This document shows positions 7,978 to 16,689 of a stretch of 62,423 nt of DNA, piece after piece. The notes under the pieces were generated by a model. That model was not told where the DNA came from. It did not search any database and saw only the letters and a program-made list of their open reading frames with translations. Numbering within the stretch: the first letter of the stretch is position 1; each line of letters starts with the position of its first letter. Made by a program: the position numbers and the translations under genes. The DNA is from Ruania albidiflava DSM 18029 (GTDB lineage: Bacteria; Actinomycetota; Actinomycetes; Actinomycetales; Beutenbergiaceae), in the NCBI RefSeq assembly GCF_000421225.1, contig NZ_ATWL01000016.1, positions 1 through 62,423 of the forward strand, read 5' to 3'.

Positions 7978-9579
7978 ATGAGATCCCGTATCGCCGCAGC
8001 CGCAGTAGCGCTCGGCGCCACCACCGCCCTCCTGGCGGGCTGCACCGGCGGCAGCCCCGGCGGTGAAGGAGCAGCCGACGGCCCTAGCTCGGCCAACCTG
8101 TACCTGTACCAGGCCCCGGTCCAGTTCAATCCACTGGCGCCCGGACAGGGCGCCGAACAGCTCACGATGTCGTTGGTGTACAACGGCTTGTTCAACGTGG
8201 GCCCGGACTTCGAGCCGGTGCCGCGGCTGGCGGAGTCGTGGGACATGTCAGAGGACGCCACGACCTACACCTTCCACCTCCGGGACGGGCTCGAGTGGAG
8301 TGATGGCGAGCCGATCACGGCAGAGGACGTCGTGTTCACCTACAACCTGTTCGCCAACCCCGAGGTCGCCAGCCCCAATGCCGCGCCGTTCGCCGGCGTC
8401 GTGGGATTCCAGGACGTCCAGGACGGCGCAGCCGACACGCTCGAAGGTCTTGTGGCCGAGGACGACCAGACCGTGACGATCACGCTGACGGATCCGACCC
8501 CCGGCTTCCTCGCGCTGTTCGGCAGCGGCTACGGGATCCTCCCCGAGCACATCCTCGGAGACGTCGATCCCGGCGAGGTCATGCAGGACGAGTTCTTCGA
8601 GCGTCCCACGGTGAGCTCCGGGCCGTACGTCATGGAGGAGTTCAACGTCGACGAGAACATCGTGCTCGAGGCCAACCCGAACTACTGGTCCGAGGTGGGT
8701 ATCGACACGCTCTACCTGCAGATGGTCACCAGCGACGTCGCTACCGCCCAGCTCGCCACCGGAGAGATCGACGTCGTGCAGATCTCCCCGCAGGATCTGG
8801 AGACGGTCGAGGGACTCGACGGGGTCAATGTCAGCTCGGCACCGTCGCCAGGGTTCCTGAGGCTGCTCGTGAACTTCACGAAGTTCGAGGACGAGCGGAT
8901 CCGGCAGGGATTCCTCCAGGCGATCGATCGCCAGGGCATCATCGATGGGATCCTCGGCGGCCACGGTGAGGTCATCAACAGCACGATCATGACCCCCTGG
9001 GCACTCCCCGACGACCTTGAGCCCTACGAGTACAACCCCGACGAGGCGCAGGCCCTTCTCGAGGAAGCCGGTTATGACTTCTCCGAGGAGCTCCGGGTGA
9101 GCTGGATCCCAGGTACCGCCGACCGGGACGCGGCCGTGCAGATCGTGCTCGAGAACTTGAAGGCGATCGGCATCAACGCCGTCGCCGACCAGATCGAGAG
9201 CGCGAACCAGCTGGGCATGATCGAGAACGCGGAGTACGACCTGATGATCTCGGGTGGTGGAAACTACACTCCGGATCCGACGGTCTCGGCCAACGCTCTC
9301 CTCTGTGACAGCGTCTTCCCGGCCGGCGGGAACACGTCCCTGTTCTGCAACGAGGATCTCGACCAGCTGCTGGACGAGGGAGCCGTGACGGCCGACGAGG
9401 ACGAGCGCGCACAGATCTATCAGGATGCCGCTCGGCTGGACAACCAGCTGGTGCCGTACCTGTGGCTCTATGTCCCGGACACGCTCTGGGCCACGAGCGA
9501 CCGCATCGAGGGCTTCGAGCCGCACGGTGACTTCGCCAACGGGTTCTGGAACGCTGCCGACTGGACCGTCACGGACTGA
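7978..9579 (+). CDS. ABC transporter substrate-binding lipoprotein, peptide/SBP_5 family
   Basis: The 533-aa protein has a lipoprotein signal (LLAGC, lipidated Cys22) after a short positively charged N-terminus, then the class C SBP_5 fold: PVPRLAESWDMSED, YTFHLRDGLEWSDG and the ITAEDVVFTYN element are family hallmarks. SBP_5 proteins bind di- and oligopeptides, nickel chelates, or glycosides and opine-like amino-acid conjugates. AAGGAG precedes the ATG by 5 nt, and a 70-nt gap from the FAH gene may hold an internal promoter or a processing site giving extra SBP expression. It is followed by matching permease and ATPase genes. Confidence 0.93.
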   Translation: MRSRIAAAAVALGATTALLAGCTGGSPGGEGAADGPSSANLYLYQAPVQFNPLAPGQGAEQLTMSLVYNGLFNVGPDFEPVPRLAESWDMSEDATTYTFHLRDGLEWSDGEPITAEDVVFTYNLFANPEVASPNAAPFAGVVGFQDVQDGAADTLEGLVAEDDQTVTITLTDPTPGFLALFGSGYGILPEHILGDVDPGEVMQDEFFERPTVSSGPYVMEEFNVDENIVLEANPNYWSEVGIDTLYLQMVTSDVATAQLATGEIDVVQISPQDLETVEGLDGVNVSSAPSPGFLRLLVNFTKFEDERIRQGFLQAIDRQGIIDGILGGHGEVINSTIMTPWALPDDLEPYEYNPDEAQALLEEAGYDFSEELRVSWIPGTADRDAAVQIVLENLKAIGINAVADQIESANQLGMIENAEYDLMISGGGNYTPDPTVSANALLCDSVFPAGGNTSLFCNEDLDQLLDEGAVTADEDERAQIYQDAARLDNQLVPYLWLYVPDTLWATSDRIEGFEPHGDFANGFWNAADWTVTD

Positions 9580-9583
9580 TTGC

Positions 9584-10543
9584 ATGCTGAGATCTCTCCT
9601 CCCACGCCTCCTCTCCAGCGTGGCCGTCTTCCTGCTGATCGCCATCGGACTGTTCACCCTGGTCCGGCTGGCCCCCGGCGACCCCATCGACATGATGGTG
9701 CCGCCCGAGCTGGCGGGCGCCCCACGAGACGCCTACATCGCATCGGTCCGCGAGCGGTTCGGTCTCGACCAGCCGATCGTGGTGCAGTTCTGGCGGTGGC
9801 TCGGCGGGCTGATGACCGGAGATCTCGGCTTCTCCTACACCACGGGCCGGCCGGTCGGCGAGCTGCTCGCCGGCCGGCTGGGTCCGACGGCGCTGCTGAT
9901 GGGCAGCGCACTCTTCATCGGGCTGGTCATCGCCGTACCGGCAGGGGTGATCGCGGCCGTGCGACGGAACACCATCGCCGACTACACGATCAGCTCCGTG
10001 AGTGTGCTGGCCATCGCCGTTCCGAGCTTCTTCCTCGGCATGCTCGCCATCTACACGTTCGCGGTGAAGCTGCAGGTGCTCCCCTCCTCGGGGATGCACA
10101 GCACGGGTCGGGACGATCTCGGTGACCTGTTGCTGCACATGATCATGCCGGTCGGTCTGCTCGCCCTGGCCAATGCGGCAAACTTCATCCGCTATGTCCG
10201 CAGCGGCGTGCTCGAGGAGCTCGAGAAGGACTATGTCCGCACGATCATCGCCAAGGGTGGAACGCGGACGAGGGCGTTGCGGCATGCGTTGCGGAACAGC
10301 CTCATGTCACTGATCACGGTGCTGGCGATGACGATCCCGATCGCGCTCTCCGGCGCGGTCGTGCTGGAACAGATCTTCTCCTGGCCCGGTATGGGTCAGC
10401 TCGCGATCGACGCTCTCGGGAACCGCGACTACCCGGTCCTGATCGGTTTCGGGCTCTACATCGCCGTGCTCGTGCTGATCTGCAACCTGATCGCTGACCT
10501 GTCCTACACGATCATCGACCCGAGGGTGAGGACTGCACGATGA
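9584..10543 (+). CDS. ABC transporter permease, DppB type
   Basis: Start ATG 9584 lies 5 nt after the SBP stop and gives a 319-aa membrane protein. The first helix (LLSSVAVFLLIAIGLFTLVRLAPGD) with the conserved LVRLAPGDP just after it is the DppB/OppB signature; five further hydrophobic segments follow. The cytoplasmic coupling (EAA) loop reads RTIIAKGGTRTRALRHALRN. It forms a heterodimeric pore with the next gene product and is predicted to sit in the cytoplasmic membrane. Its stop overlaps the next ATG. Confidence 0.92.
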   Translation: MLRSLLPRLLSSVAVFLLIAIGLFTLVRLAPGDPIDMMVPPELAGAPRDAYIASVRERFGLDQPIVVQFWRWLGGLMTGDLGFSYTTGRPVGELLAGRLGPTALLMGSALFIGLVIAVPAGVIAAVRRNTIADYTISSVSVLAIAVPSFFLGMLAIYTFAVKLQVLPSSGMHSTGRDDLGDLLLHMIMPVGLLALANAANFIRYVRSGVLEELEKDYVRTIIAKGGTRTRALRHALRNSLMSLITVLAMTIPIALSGAVVLEQIFSWPGMGQLAIDALGNRDYPVLIGFGLYIAVLVLICNLIADLSYTIIDPRVRTAR

Positions 10544-11445
10544 CAGACCACGGTCACTCTCCCGCGTCGACCGTCGACGTGGCACCGACCTCGCAGGAGT
10601 CGTCGCCGGACAAGCTCGCGTGGCGCCGGTTCCTGAAGAATCCGGTCGCGGTGATCGGCGTGCTCGCTCTGCTGATCACGGTGCTTGCCAGTGTGCTCGC
10701 GCCGGTGATCAGCCCCTACCCGCCGAACGCCATCGACCTCGGGAACGTCCGTCAGCCTCCGTCCGCCGACCATCTGCTCGGCACCGACTCCACCGGCCGC
10801 GACGTTTTCAGCCGTCTGCTCGCAGGCGGACAGATCTCGCTCATGGTGGGGTTCCTGGCCGCCCTGATGGCCGTGGCGATCGGCACGCTGGCCGGTGTCG
10901 TGGCGGGGTGGTTCGGCGGAATCGTGGACGGGATCATCAGCCGCATCATCGACATCATGCTCTCGGTGCCGGCGGTCCTGGTGATCATCGTTCTGGCCGG
11001 CGTGATAGGCCCGAGCGTGCCGATGCTCGTCGTGGTCATCGCGGGTCTCGCGTGGCCGACGCCGGCGCGTATCGCCCGGGGCGTGGTCCTGAGCCTGCGC
11101 GAGGAGGAGTTCGTCCAGGCCGCCCGCGCCCTCGGCTCCCGGACAGGATTCATCATCTTCCGGCACCTCGTGCCGGGCGTGCTGCCTCCGATCGTGGTCT
11201 CGGCGACCCTCCTCGTGGCCGAGGCGGTCCTGCTGGAGTCATCGCTGTCGTTCCTCGGTGCCGGTGTCCAGCCGCCGGAGTCCAGCTGGGGAAACATGCT
11301 CAACGAGGCACAGTCCCTCACCGTCCTCTCGTCCATGCCATGGCTGTGGGTGCCCGCCGGTCTCATGATCGCCGTCACTGTCCTGTCGGCGATGGCGGTC
11401 GGAGACGGTGTCCGTGACGCCATCGACCCCCGGAAGAACAACTGA
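10540..11445 (+). CDS. ABC transporter permease, DppC type
   Basis: The 301-aa protein begins with a cytoplasmic tail containing WRRFLKNPVAVIGV, typical of the DppC/OppC N-terminal domain, then HLLGTDSTGRDVFSRLLAGG, the best-known family signature. The coupling loop is EEEFVQAARALGSRTGFIIF followed by RHLVPGVLPP. Five to six membrane helices are evident. It overlaps the DppB-type gene by 4 nt and is followed at once by the fused ATPase gene, so the importer is complete in the order SBP, DppB, DppC, DppDF. Confidence 0.92.
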   Translation: MTDHGHSPASTVDVAPTSQESSPDKLAWRRFLKNPVAVIGVLALLITVLASVLAPVISPYPPNAIDLGNVRQPPSADHLLGTDSTGRDVFSRLLAGGQISLMVGFLAALMAVAIGTLAGVVAGWFGGIVDGIISRIIDIMLSVPAVLVIIVLAGVIGPSVPMLVVVIAGLAWPTPARIARGVVLSLREEEFVQAARALGSRTGFIIFRHLVPGVLPPIVVSATLLVAEAVLLESSLSFLGAGVQPPESSWGNMLNEAQSLTVLSSMPWLWVPAGLMIAVTVLSAMAVGDGVRDAIDPRKNN

Positions 11446-11446
11446 C

Positions 11447-13111
11447 ATGACGAAGCAGACAGCACCGACGCCGCCGCTGGCCGTGCATGACCTCACGCTC
11501 GACATCTCCACCCCCCAGGGCAAGGTGCGCATCCTCGAGGACGTGGCGTTCGAGGTTCGGCCCGGCGAGATCGTCGGCATCGTCGGGGAGTCCGGATCGG
11601 GCAAGAGCATGACTGCGCTCAGCGTGCTGCGGATCCTGCCCGCGGGCGCCCGCATCGTCGGCGGGCGCATCGAGTTCGAGGGCGTCGACCTCGCCACCCT
11701 CAGCTCGGGCCGGATGCGCAGGATCCGAGGGCGCCGCATCGCGATGGTCTTCCAGGACCACATGACGACCCTCGACCCGGTGATCTCCATCGGCGCGCAG
11801 ATCGAGGAGGCGTATCGGATCCACCATCCGCGGGTCCCCCGCGCGAAGGCTCGCGAGAAGATGGTCGAGACCCTGGAGCTGGTCGGCGTGCCCGATGCGG
11901 CGGACCGGTCCAAGCAGTACCCGCACCAGTGGTCCGGCGGGATGCGCCAGCGAGCGGTGATCGCGATGGCACTCATCAACGATCCGGACCTCATCATCGC
12001 CGACGAGCCGACCACGGCGCTCGACGTCACGATCCAGGCGGAGATCCTCGCCGTCCTCCGCGAGCTCCGCGATCGACGAAGCCTCGCGATCATGCTGATC
12101 ACGCACGACATGGGCGTGATCGCCGACATGGCCGATCGCATCGTGGTGATGAAGGAGGGGAAGGTGGTGGAGATGGCCGAGGCACACGCGCTGTTCTCCT
12201 CTCCTGAGCATCCCTACACACGCAAGCTGCTCGACGCCGTACCCCAGCCGTCGGACGCGACGCCGGAGCGCGGTCGGGTAGAGGAAGCAGAACCTGCTGC
12301 CCTTCAGGTGAGCGACCTCGTGGTGGAGTACCACCGTTCGTGGCGCAGGCAGGGCGTGCGTGCCGTCGACGGCGTCAGCTTCTCGGTACCTGCAGGCCAG
12401 GTGCTCGGCCTGGTCGGCGAGTCCGGATCTGGCAAGTCCACGATCGGCAAGGCGATCGTGGGGCTGGCTCCGATCACGGCCGGGAGCATCCGGGTCGGGG
12501 ACGTCGAGCTGAAGGCGCTGCGGGGTGGGCAGGCGCGTGCGGCGCGCGAGAGGTTCGGCATGGTCTTCCAGGATCCGGCATCATCGCTGAATCCGCGGAT
12601 GACGATCGGCGAGTGCATCGCCGAACCGCTCGTGGCGCACCGCCGCACGATGTCTCGTACCGCTCGTCACGCACGGGTGGTCGAGCTGCTCGAGCAGGTG
12701 CAGCTGCCGGCCGCATGGACGACGCGATTCCCGCACGAGCTCTCCGGAGGACAGCGGCAGCGCGTCGGCATCGCACGCGCCCTGGCTCTGGATCCCGAGC
12801 TGCTCATCGCCGACGAGCCGACCTCGGCGCTCGATGTCTCGGTCCAGGCCGCCGTGCTCGAGGTGTTCCAAGATCTGCAGCAGCGTCTCGGGTTCTCGTG
12901 CCTGTTCATCAGCCACGACCTCGCAGTCGTCGAGCTGCTGTCGGAGAACGTCGTCGTCCTGCAGCAGGGACAGATCGTCGAGGAAGGCAATGCGCGGTCG
13001 GTGCTCAACGACCCGCAGACCGAGTACGCACGCCGGCTCGTCGACGCTGCCCCGTTCCCCGACCCCGCCCGTCAGCGGGCTCGCCATGTCACACGGATCA
13101 CCAACGTCTAG
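11447..13111 (+). CDS. Fused dipeptide-type ABC transporter ATPase (DppD-DppF)
   Basis: The 554-aa protein carries two complete ABC cassettes. Cassette 1 (about residues 10-270) has Walker A GESGSGKSM, Q-loop VFQDHMTTLDP, signature WSGGMRQRA and Walker B LIIADEPTTALD. Cassette 2 (about 290-545) has Walker A GESGSGKST, VFQDPASSLNPR, LSGGQRQRVGIARAL and LLIADEPTSALD. Both have the oligopeptide-type C-terminal extension (HPYTRKLLDAVP, EYARRLVDAAPFPD). Start ATG 11447 lies one nucleotide after the DppC stop; an upstream in-frame extension inside dppC is rejected. DppD/DppF fusions are known in actinobacteria and proteobacteria, so both ATP sites are expected to function. Confidence 0.94.
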   Translation: MTKQTAPTPPLAVHDLTLDISTPQGKVRILEDVAFEVRPGEIVGIVGESGSGKSMTALSVLRILPAGARIVGGRIEFEGVDLATLSSGRMRRIRGRRIAMVFQDHMTTLDPVISIGAQIEEAYRIHHPRVPRAKAREKMVETLELVGVPDAADRSKQYPHQWSGGMRQRAVIAMALINDPDLIIADEPTTALDVTIQAEILAVLRELRDRRSLAIMLITHDMGVIADMADRIVVMKEGKVVEMAEAHALFSSPEHPYTRKLLDAVPQPSDATPERGRVEEAEPAALQVSDLVVEYHRSWRRQGVRAVDGVSFSVPAGQVLGLVGESGSGKSTIGKAIVGLAPITAGSIRVGDVELKALRGGQARAARERFGMVFQDPASSLNPRMTIGECIAEPLVAHRRTMSRTARHARVVELLEQVQLPAAWTTRFPHELSGGQRQRVGIARALALDPELLIADEPTSALDVSVQAAVLEVFQDLQQRLGFSCLFISHDLAVVELLSENVVVLQQGQIVEEGNARSVLNDPQTEYARRLVDAAPFPDPARQRARHVTRITNV

Positions 13112-13142
13112 TGCAGTCCCAGTCCGACACAGGAGAACATCC

Positions 13143-13994
13143 ATGCGCATCATGACCGTCTACGCCCACCCCGCCGACACGATCACCAACTGCGGCGGCA
13201 CGTTGGCGTTGCACGCCGACGCCGGTGACGAGATCGTCGCGGTGATCCTCACCCACGGCGGTCGCATCCACCCGAATGTGTATGCCGAGGAGGCGCGCAA
13301 GGAGAACGCCGACCCCAGGCTCACCGCTGCCGGCCGGGCGGAGATCATCGAGAACAAGAAGGGTGAGCTGCGCCGCGCGGCCGACATCATCGGCATCGGC
13401 ACCATCGAGTTCCTCGACCACGACGACCTGATGAGCACCGTCCAGGAAGACCTGGTGGACCAGGTCGCCGAGCTGATCGCCGAACACCGGCCCGACGTCG
13501 TCATCGCCGACTACCCGCAGAACCCCGCCGTGACAAACTCCACCCACACCATCGCGACGATGGTGCTGATCGCCGCCATGGACAGGGCGGCCTCGTTCCT
13601 GAAGAACCTGGACGGCAAGGAGGAGGTCAACATCAAGCAGGTGTTCCTCGGTGGCCTTCCGGTGCTCGCCAGTGACGCACTGTCCACCTACGGCGTCCGC
13701 AACGACCTCCTCATCGACATCACCTCGGTCGTCGGTCGGAAGGTGGCGGCGATGGACTGCTTCACCAGCCAGGGCTACGACGGCCCGTTCGCCCGCAAGC
13801 TCATCGAAGCGAGCAACGGCGAGTTCGGACGTTCTGCGGGTGTAGCACTCGCCGAACCCTATGTCCGGTTCCGCAGCGAGACGAGGGCGCTGCTGCCGTT
13901 GACGGAGTATGCGGAGGCGGCCGACCCGCTCACCCGCCACGTGTCGTACTCCCAGTTCGACGTGCGACGCGAGTTCCCGCTCACCCAGGGATGA
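13143..13994 (+). CDS. PIG-L-like deacetylase-fold protein with altered active-site motif
   Basis: Start ATG 13143 follows AGGAGA; the product is 283 aa. It has the PIG-L/MshB fold markers: an N-terminal YAHPADTITNCGGTLALHA and a mid-protein PDVVIADYP segment followed by His135 where the third zinc ligand is expected. The canonical motif is AHPDDE. Here His9 and Asp12 (zinc ligands) are kept, but the catalytic-base Asp is Ala11 and the following Glu is Thr13. Classical N-acetylglucosaminide deacetylase chemistry is therefore doubtful, although the metal site may remain. It could be a lyase or hydrolase variant or a binding protein. It follows the importer by 31 nt within the operon. Confidence 0.8.
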   Translation: MRIMTVYAHPADTITNCGGTLALHADAGDEIVAVILTHGGRIHPNVYAEEARKENADPRLTAAGRAEIIENKKGELRRAADIIGIGTIEFLDHDDLMSTVQEDLVDQVAELIAEHRPDVVIADYPQNPAVTNSTHTIATMVLIAAMDRAASFLKNLDGKEEVNIKQVFLGGLPVLASDALSTYGVRNDLLIDITSVVGRKVAAMDCFTSQGYDGPFARKLIEASNGEFGRSAGVALAEPYVRFRSETRALLPLTEYAEAADPLTRHVSYSQFDVRREFPLTQG

Positions 13995-14020
13995 ATCCGC
14001 CCACCAGACTTGGAGACCCT

Positions 14021-15133
14021 GTGACTGTGACCAACCTGCCCGCCCTCATCGGCCGCTCGATCGAGGAGCTCCCCACTCCCGCGGTGCTGATCGACCTCCC
14101 GACGTTGCATCGCAACATCACGCAGATGGCAGAGGCTGCCCGCGGTTTCGGTGTCGCCCTGCGCCCGCACTGGAAGACGAGCAAGTGCGCTGAGGTCGCT
14201 CGTCGGCAGCTCGAGGCGGGCGCCACCGGGCTGTCCGCAGCGACGGCTGCCGAGGTCGATGCGCTCTCCGCGGCCGGGTTCACGGAAATCTTCTGGGCGT
14301 ATCCGCCGGTGGGCTCCCACCGGATCGAGACAGCCCTGCGCGCTGCGCGGCGCGCACGCGTGATCGTCGGAGTCGACTCGCTCGCATCGGCCGAACCGCT
14401 TGCCGAGGCCGCCGACGCCGAGGAGGTCGAGATCGAGGTCCGTCTCGAGGTCGACTCCGGGCTGGGGCGCACAGGGGTCGACCCTGATGACGCGCGAGGC
14501 GTCGCACGAGGCCTCGCGCACCTGCCCGGGCTCGTGCTGGAGGGCGTCTTCACCCACGAGGGCCAGGTCCAGGGGGTAGGCGCTGACCCCGAGCGGCGCA
14601 CCGAGGTCGGGACGGCAGCGGGTCAGCTGCTCGTGCAGGTGGCCGAGGCGCTGCGGGCGGACGGGCACCAGGTCCCGAGCGTCTCGGTCGGCTCGACCGC
14701 CGGCGCCCGTTCGGCCCCTCGGGTCCCGGGGGTCACCGAGGCTCGGCCGGGAACCTACGTCTACGGCGACGAGAACCAGGTCGCGATCGGCACGATCGAC
14801 CCGAGCGATGCCGCGATGAGCGTACTCAGCCGCGTGATCAGCACCCAGCGCGGTGATCCGGTGCTGGTCGACGCCGGGATCAAGGCGATGAGCTCGGACG
14901 GGTCCCTGCACGGTGATGGCCGGATCGGCACTGTGGTCTCCGGCAGCGGGGGCGTGCTGGCGAGCGGGTATGAAGAGCACGGCGTCCTCCGCGGCTCGTC
15001 GGCTCTGCAGGTCGGTGACCTGATCCGGATCCGCCCCAACCACGCCTGTGGGCTGACCAACATGCATTCGCACGTCTTCGCCGTCGAGGACGGCGTCGTC
15101 GTCGACATCTGGTCCGTTCTGGGCCGCCACTAG
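14021..15133 (+). CDS. PLP enzyme of the D-serine dehydratase / D-threonine aldolase type
   Basis: GTG 14021 has GGAG 5 nt upstream and gives 370 aa; an ATG at 13991, overlapping the previous stop, is an alternative with no good ribosome site. The fold-type-III alanine-racemase-like barrel starts at LPTPAVLIDLPTLHRNI, with the PLP lysine in LRPHWKTSKC and GLSAATAAEVDAL following. The C-terminal PNHACGLTN has a His-x-Cys pair like the zinc ligands of eukaryote-type D-serine dehydratases. The reaction would be metal-assisted dehydration or retro-aldol cleavage of a 3-hydroxy-D-amino acid. Dehydration gives an enamine, which explains the RidA gene immediately downstream. Confidence 0.85.
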   Translation: MTVTNLPALIGRSIEELPTPAVLIDLPTLHRNITQMAEAARGFGVALRPHWKTSKCAEVARRQLEAGATGLSAATAAEVDALSAAGFTEIFWAYPPVGSHRIETALRAARRARVIVGVDSLASAEPLAEAADAEEVEIEVRLEVDSGLGRTGVDPDDARGVARGLAHLPGLVLEGVFTHEGQVQGVGADPERRTEVGTAAGQLLVQVAEALRADGHQVPSVSVGSTAGARSAPRVPGVTEARPGTYVYGDENQVAIGTIDPSDAAMSVLSRVISTQRGDPVLVDAGIKAMSSDGSLHGDGRIGTVVSGSGGVLASGYEEHGVLRGSSALQVGDLIRIRPNHACGLTNMHSHVFAVEDGVVVDIWSVLGRH

Positions 15134-15145
15134 AAAGGAACGACA

Positions 15146-15523
15146 GTGCAGCAGATCTCCACACCCTCGGCCCCGGAGCCGGCCGGCACCTACTCCTCCG
15201 GAATCGTCAGCGGCGGTTTCCTGTTCATCGCAGGCCAAGGGCCGTTCACCCCCGAGGGCACCCTGGTCGGTGAGACGTTCGCCGACCAGGTCCGGCAGAC
15301 GTTCGCGAACCTCGAGGCCGTCGCGGTGGCGGCGGGCACGTCGATGGACAACGCGGTCCGCATCGGGGTCTACCTCAACGACCTCGCCGACTGGGCCGAG
15401 TTCAACGAGGTCTCGAAGGAGCTCCTGAGCACGCCCTACCCGGCGCGCACGTCGATCCAGGCCGACCTGAACGGCTTCCTCGTCGAGGTCGATGCGATCG
15501 TCGCCCTTCCGGCGGACGAGTGA
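15146..15523 (+). CDS. RidA family enamine/imine deaminase
   Basis: Start GTG 15146 follows AAAGGAA by 5 nt; the protein is 125 aa, standard for RidA/YjgF. The catalytic arginine is Arg101 in YPARTSIQ and the acidic partner is Glu114 in FLVEVDAI; ISGQGP-like turn appears as IAGQGPF. Trimeric RidA hydrolyses 2-aminoacrylate and similar enamines released by PLP enzymes, yielding keto acids and ammonia. Its place as last gene of the operon, directly after a D-serine-dehydratase-like enzyme, supports formation of a reactive enamine in this pathway. Confidence 0.93.
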   Translation: MQQISTPSAPEPAGTYSSGIVSGGFLFIAGQGPFTPEGTLVGETFADQVRQTFANLEAVAVAAGTSMDNAVRIGVYLNDLADWAEFNEVSKELLSTPYPARTSIQADLNGFLVEVDAIVALPADE

Positions 15524-15642
15524 GGCAGATGGCGTGAACGGCACAGGGGCGCAGTGCGGCGAGCACCCCTGGCACTTCACCGATCCGCGGCGTACCGTCG
15601 AAGCAGACGCGCACCACCCCCGCGCACGCGAGGAGAGCTGAG

Positions 15643-16689
15643 ATGACCCGCACCTGGACCCGTTGGCTACCGGCAGCCGCCGTCCCCGTGGTGGTGGCTG
15701 CCTCCGTGACTCTTGCCGGCAGCAGTGCAGGCGCCGACGAGCTGCCCGACCGCACCCCCGAGCAGGTGCTCACCCTGCTCGCCTCCCACGACCACCAGCC
15801 GCTGTCCGGTGAGTTCACCCAGACCTCCGACCTCGGGCTGCCCAGCCTGCCCGGCGACCTGCCCGGCACCGACGACGCCACCACAGGTGTGCTCACCGCG
15901 CTCGACCTGATCGACAGCGACCACACCGGCCGGGTGTTCGTCGGCGAGCAGGACCAGGCCCGGGTGCAGGTCTTCGACACCTTCGGTGAGCGGGACGTGA
16001 TCGTCGACGGTGACCAGGCCTGGTTCTACGACTCCGGCGACGACACCGCTACCCACCTTACCGCCCCCGAGAACGCCGAGGACGCCGAGCACACCCAGCA
16101 GACCCCGACCCTCACCCCGGAGCAGCTGGCACAGCACGTCATCGAGGCCGCCGACCCCAGCACCGCACTGACCATCGGGGAGAACGTCCAGGTGGCCGGG
16201 CGCACCGCCTACGACCTGGTGCTCACGCCCCGCTCCACCGACACGCTCGTGGGCCAGGTGAGCATCGCCGTCGACGGTGAGACCGGCCTGCCGCTGCAGG
16301 TGACCATCACCGCCCGCGGCCAGAGCGACCCGGCCCTCCAGGTGGGCTACACCAGCCTCGACCTCACCGCCCCCGATGCGGGCCTGTTCGACTTCACCCC
16401 GCCGAGCGGCACCACAGTGGAGGAGGTCACGCCCGGTCAGCACGACGGCCAGGGGATCGCACCGGGGGAGCAGAGCCCGGTCGAGCACGTCGGTACCGGT
16501 TGGGACAGTGTCCTCCTCGCCCCCGCCGGCACCCTCGACCTGAGCAGCCAACCGGTGCTCGCCCAGCTGACCACCGCTGTGGACGGCGGGCACGCGGTCA
16601 GCACGAACCTGCTCAGCCTGCTCATCACCGACGACGGCCAGGTGCGCCTCGGCGCCGTCCCCGTCGAGGCGCTGCAGGCGGTGAGGTGA
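15643..16689 (+). CDS. Secreted LolA/RseB-like protein
   Basis: This 348-aa protein starts at ATG 15643 after GAGGAGAG. Residues 1-32 form a Sec signal peptide (hydrophobic core AAVPVVVAASVTLAG, cleavage near AGADE). The mature part opens with LTLLASHDHQPLSGEFTQTSDLG and contains RVQVFDTFGERDVIVDGDQAWFYDS-like antiparallel strands, the half-barrel seen in LolA/LolB/RseB proteins, which bind acyl chains or lipoproteins. Its stop overlaps the start of an ABC-2 ATPase gene. In a monoderm actinobacterium a LolA-like protein cannot serve an outer membrane; it may carry a lipid or act as a sensor for the exporter. Confidence 0.75.
   Translation: MTRTWTRWLPAAAVPVVVAASVTLAGSSAGADELPDRTPEQVLTLLASHDHQPLSGEFTQTSDLGLPSLPGDLPGTDDATTGVLTALDLIDSDHTGRVFVGEQDQARVQVFDTFGERDVIVDGDQAWFYDSGDDTATHLTAPENAEDAEHTQQTPTLTPEQLAQHVIEAADPSTALTIGENVQVAGRTAYDLVLTPRSTDTLVGQVSIAVDGETGLPLQVTITARGQSDPALQVGYTSLDLTAPDAGLFDFTPPSGTTVEEVTPGQHDGQGIAPGEQSPVEHVGTGWDSVLLAPAGTLDLSSQPVLAQLTTAVDGGHAVSTNLLSLLITDDGQVRLGAVPVEALQAVR

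Noticed and set aside
4200-15523. Internal second regulatory region or terminator inside the long operon
   Set aside because: Only the 70-nt gap before the SBP gene and the 31-nt gap before the PIG-L-like gene exist; neither shows a convincing hairpin or promoter.
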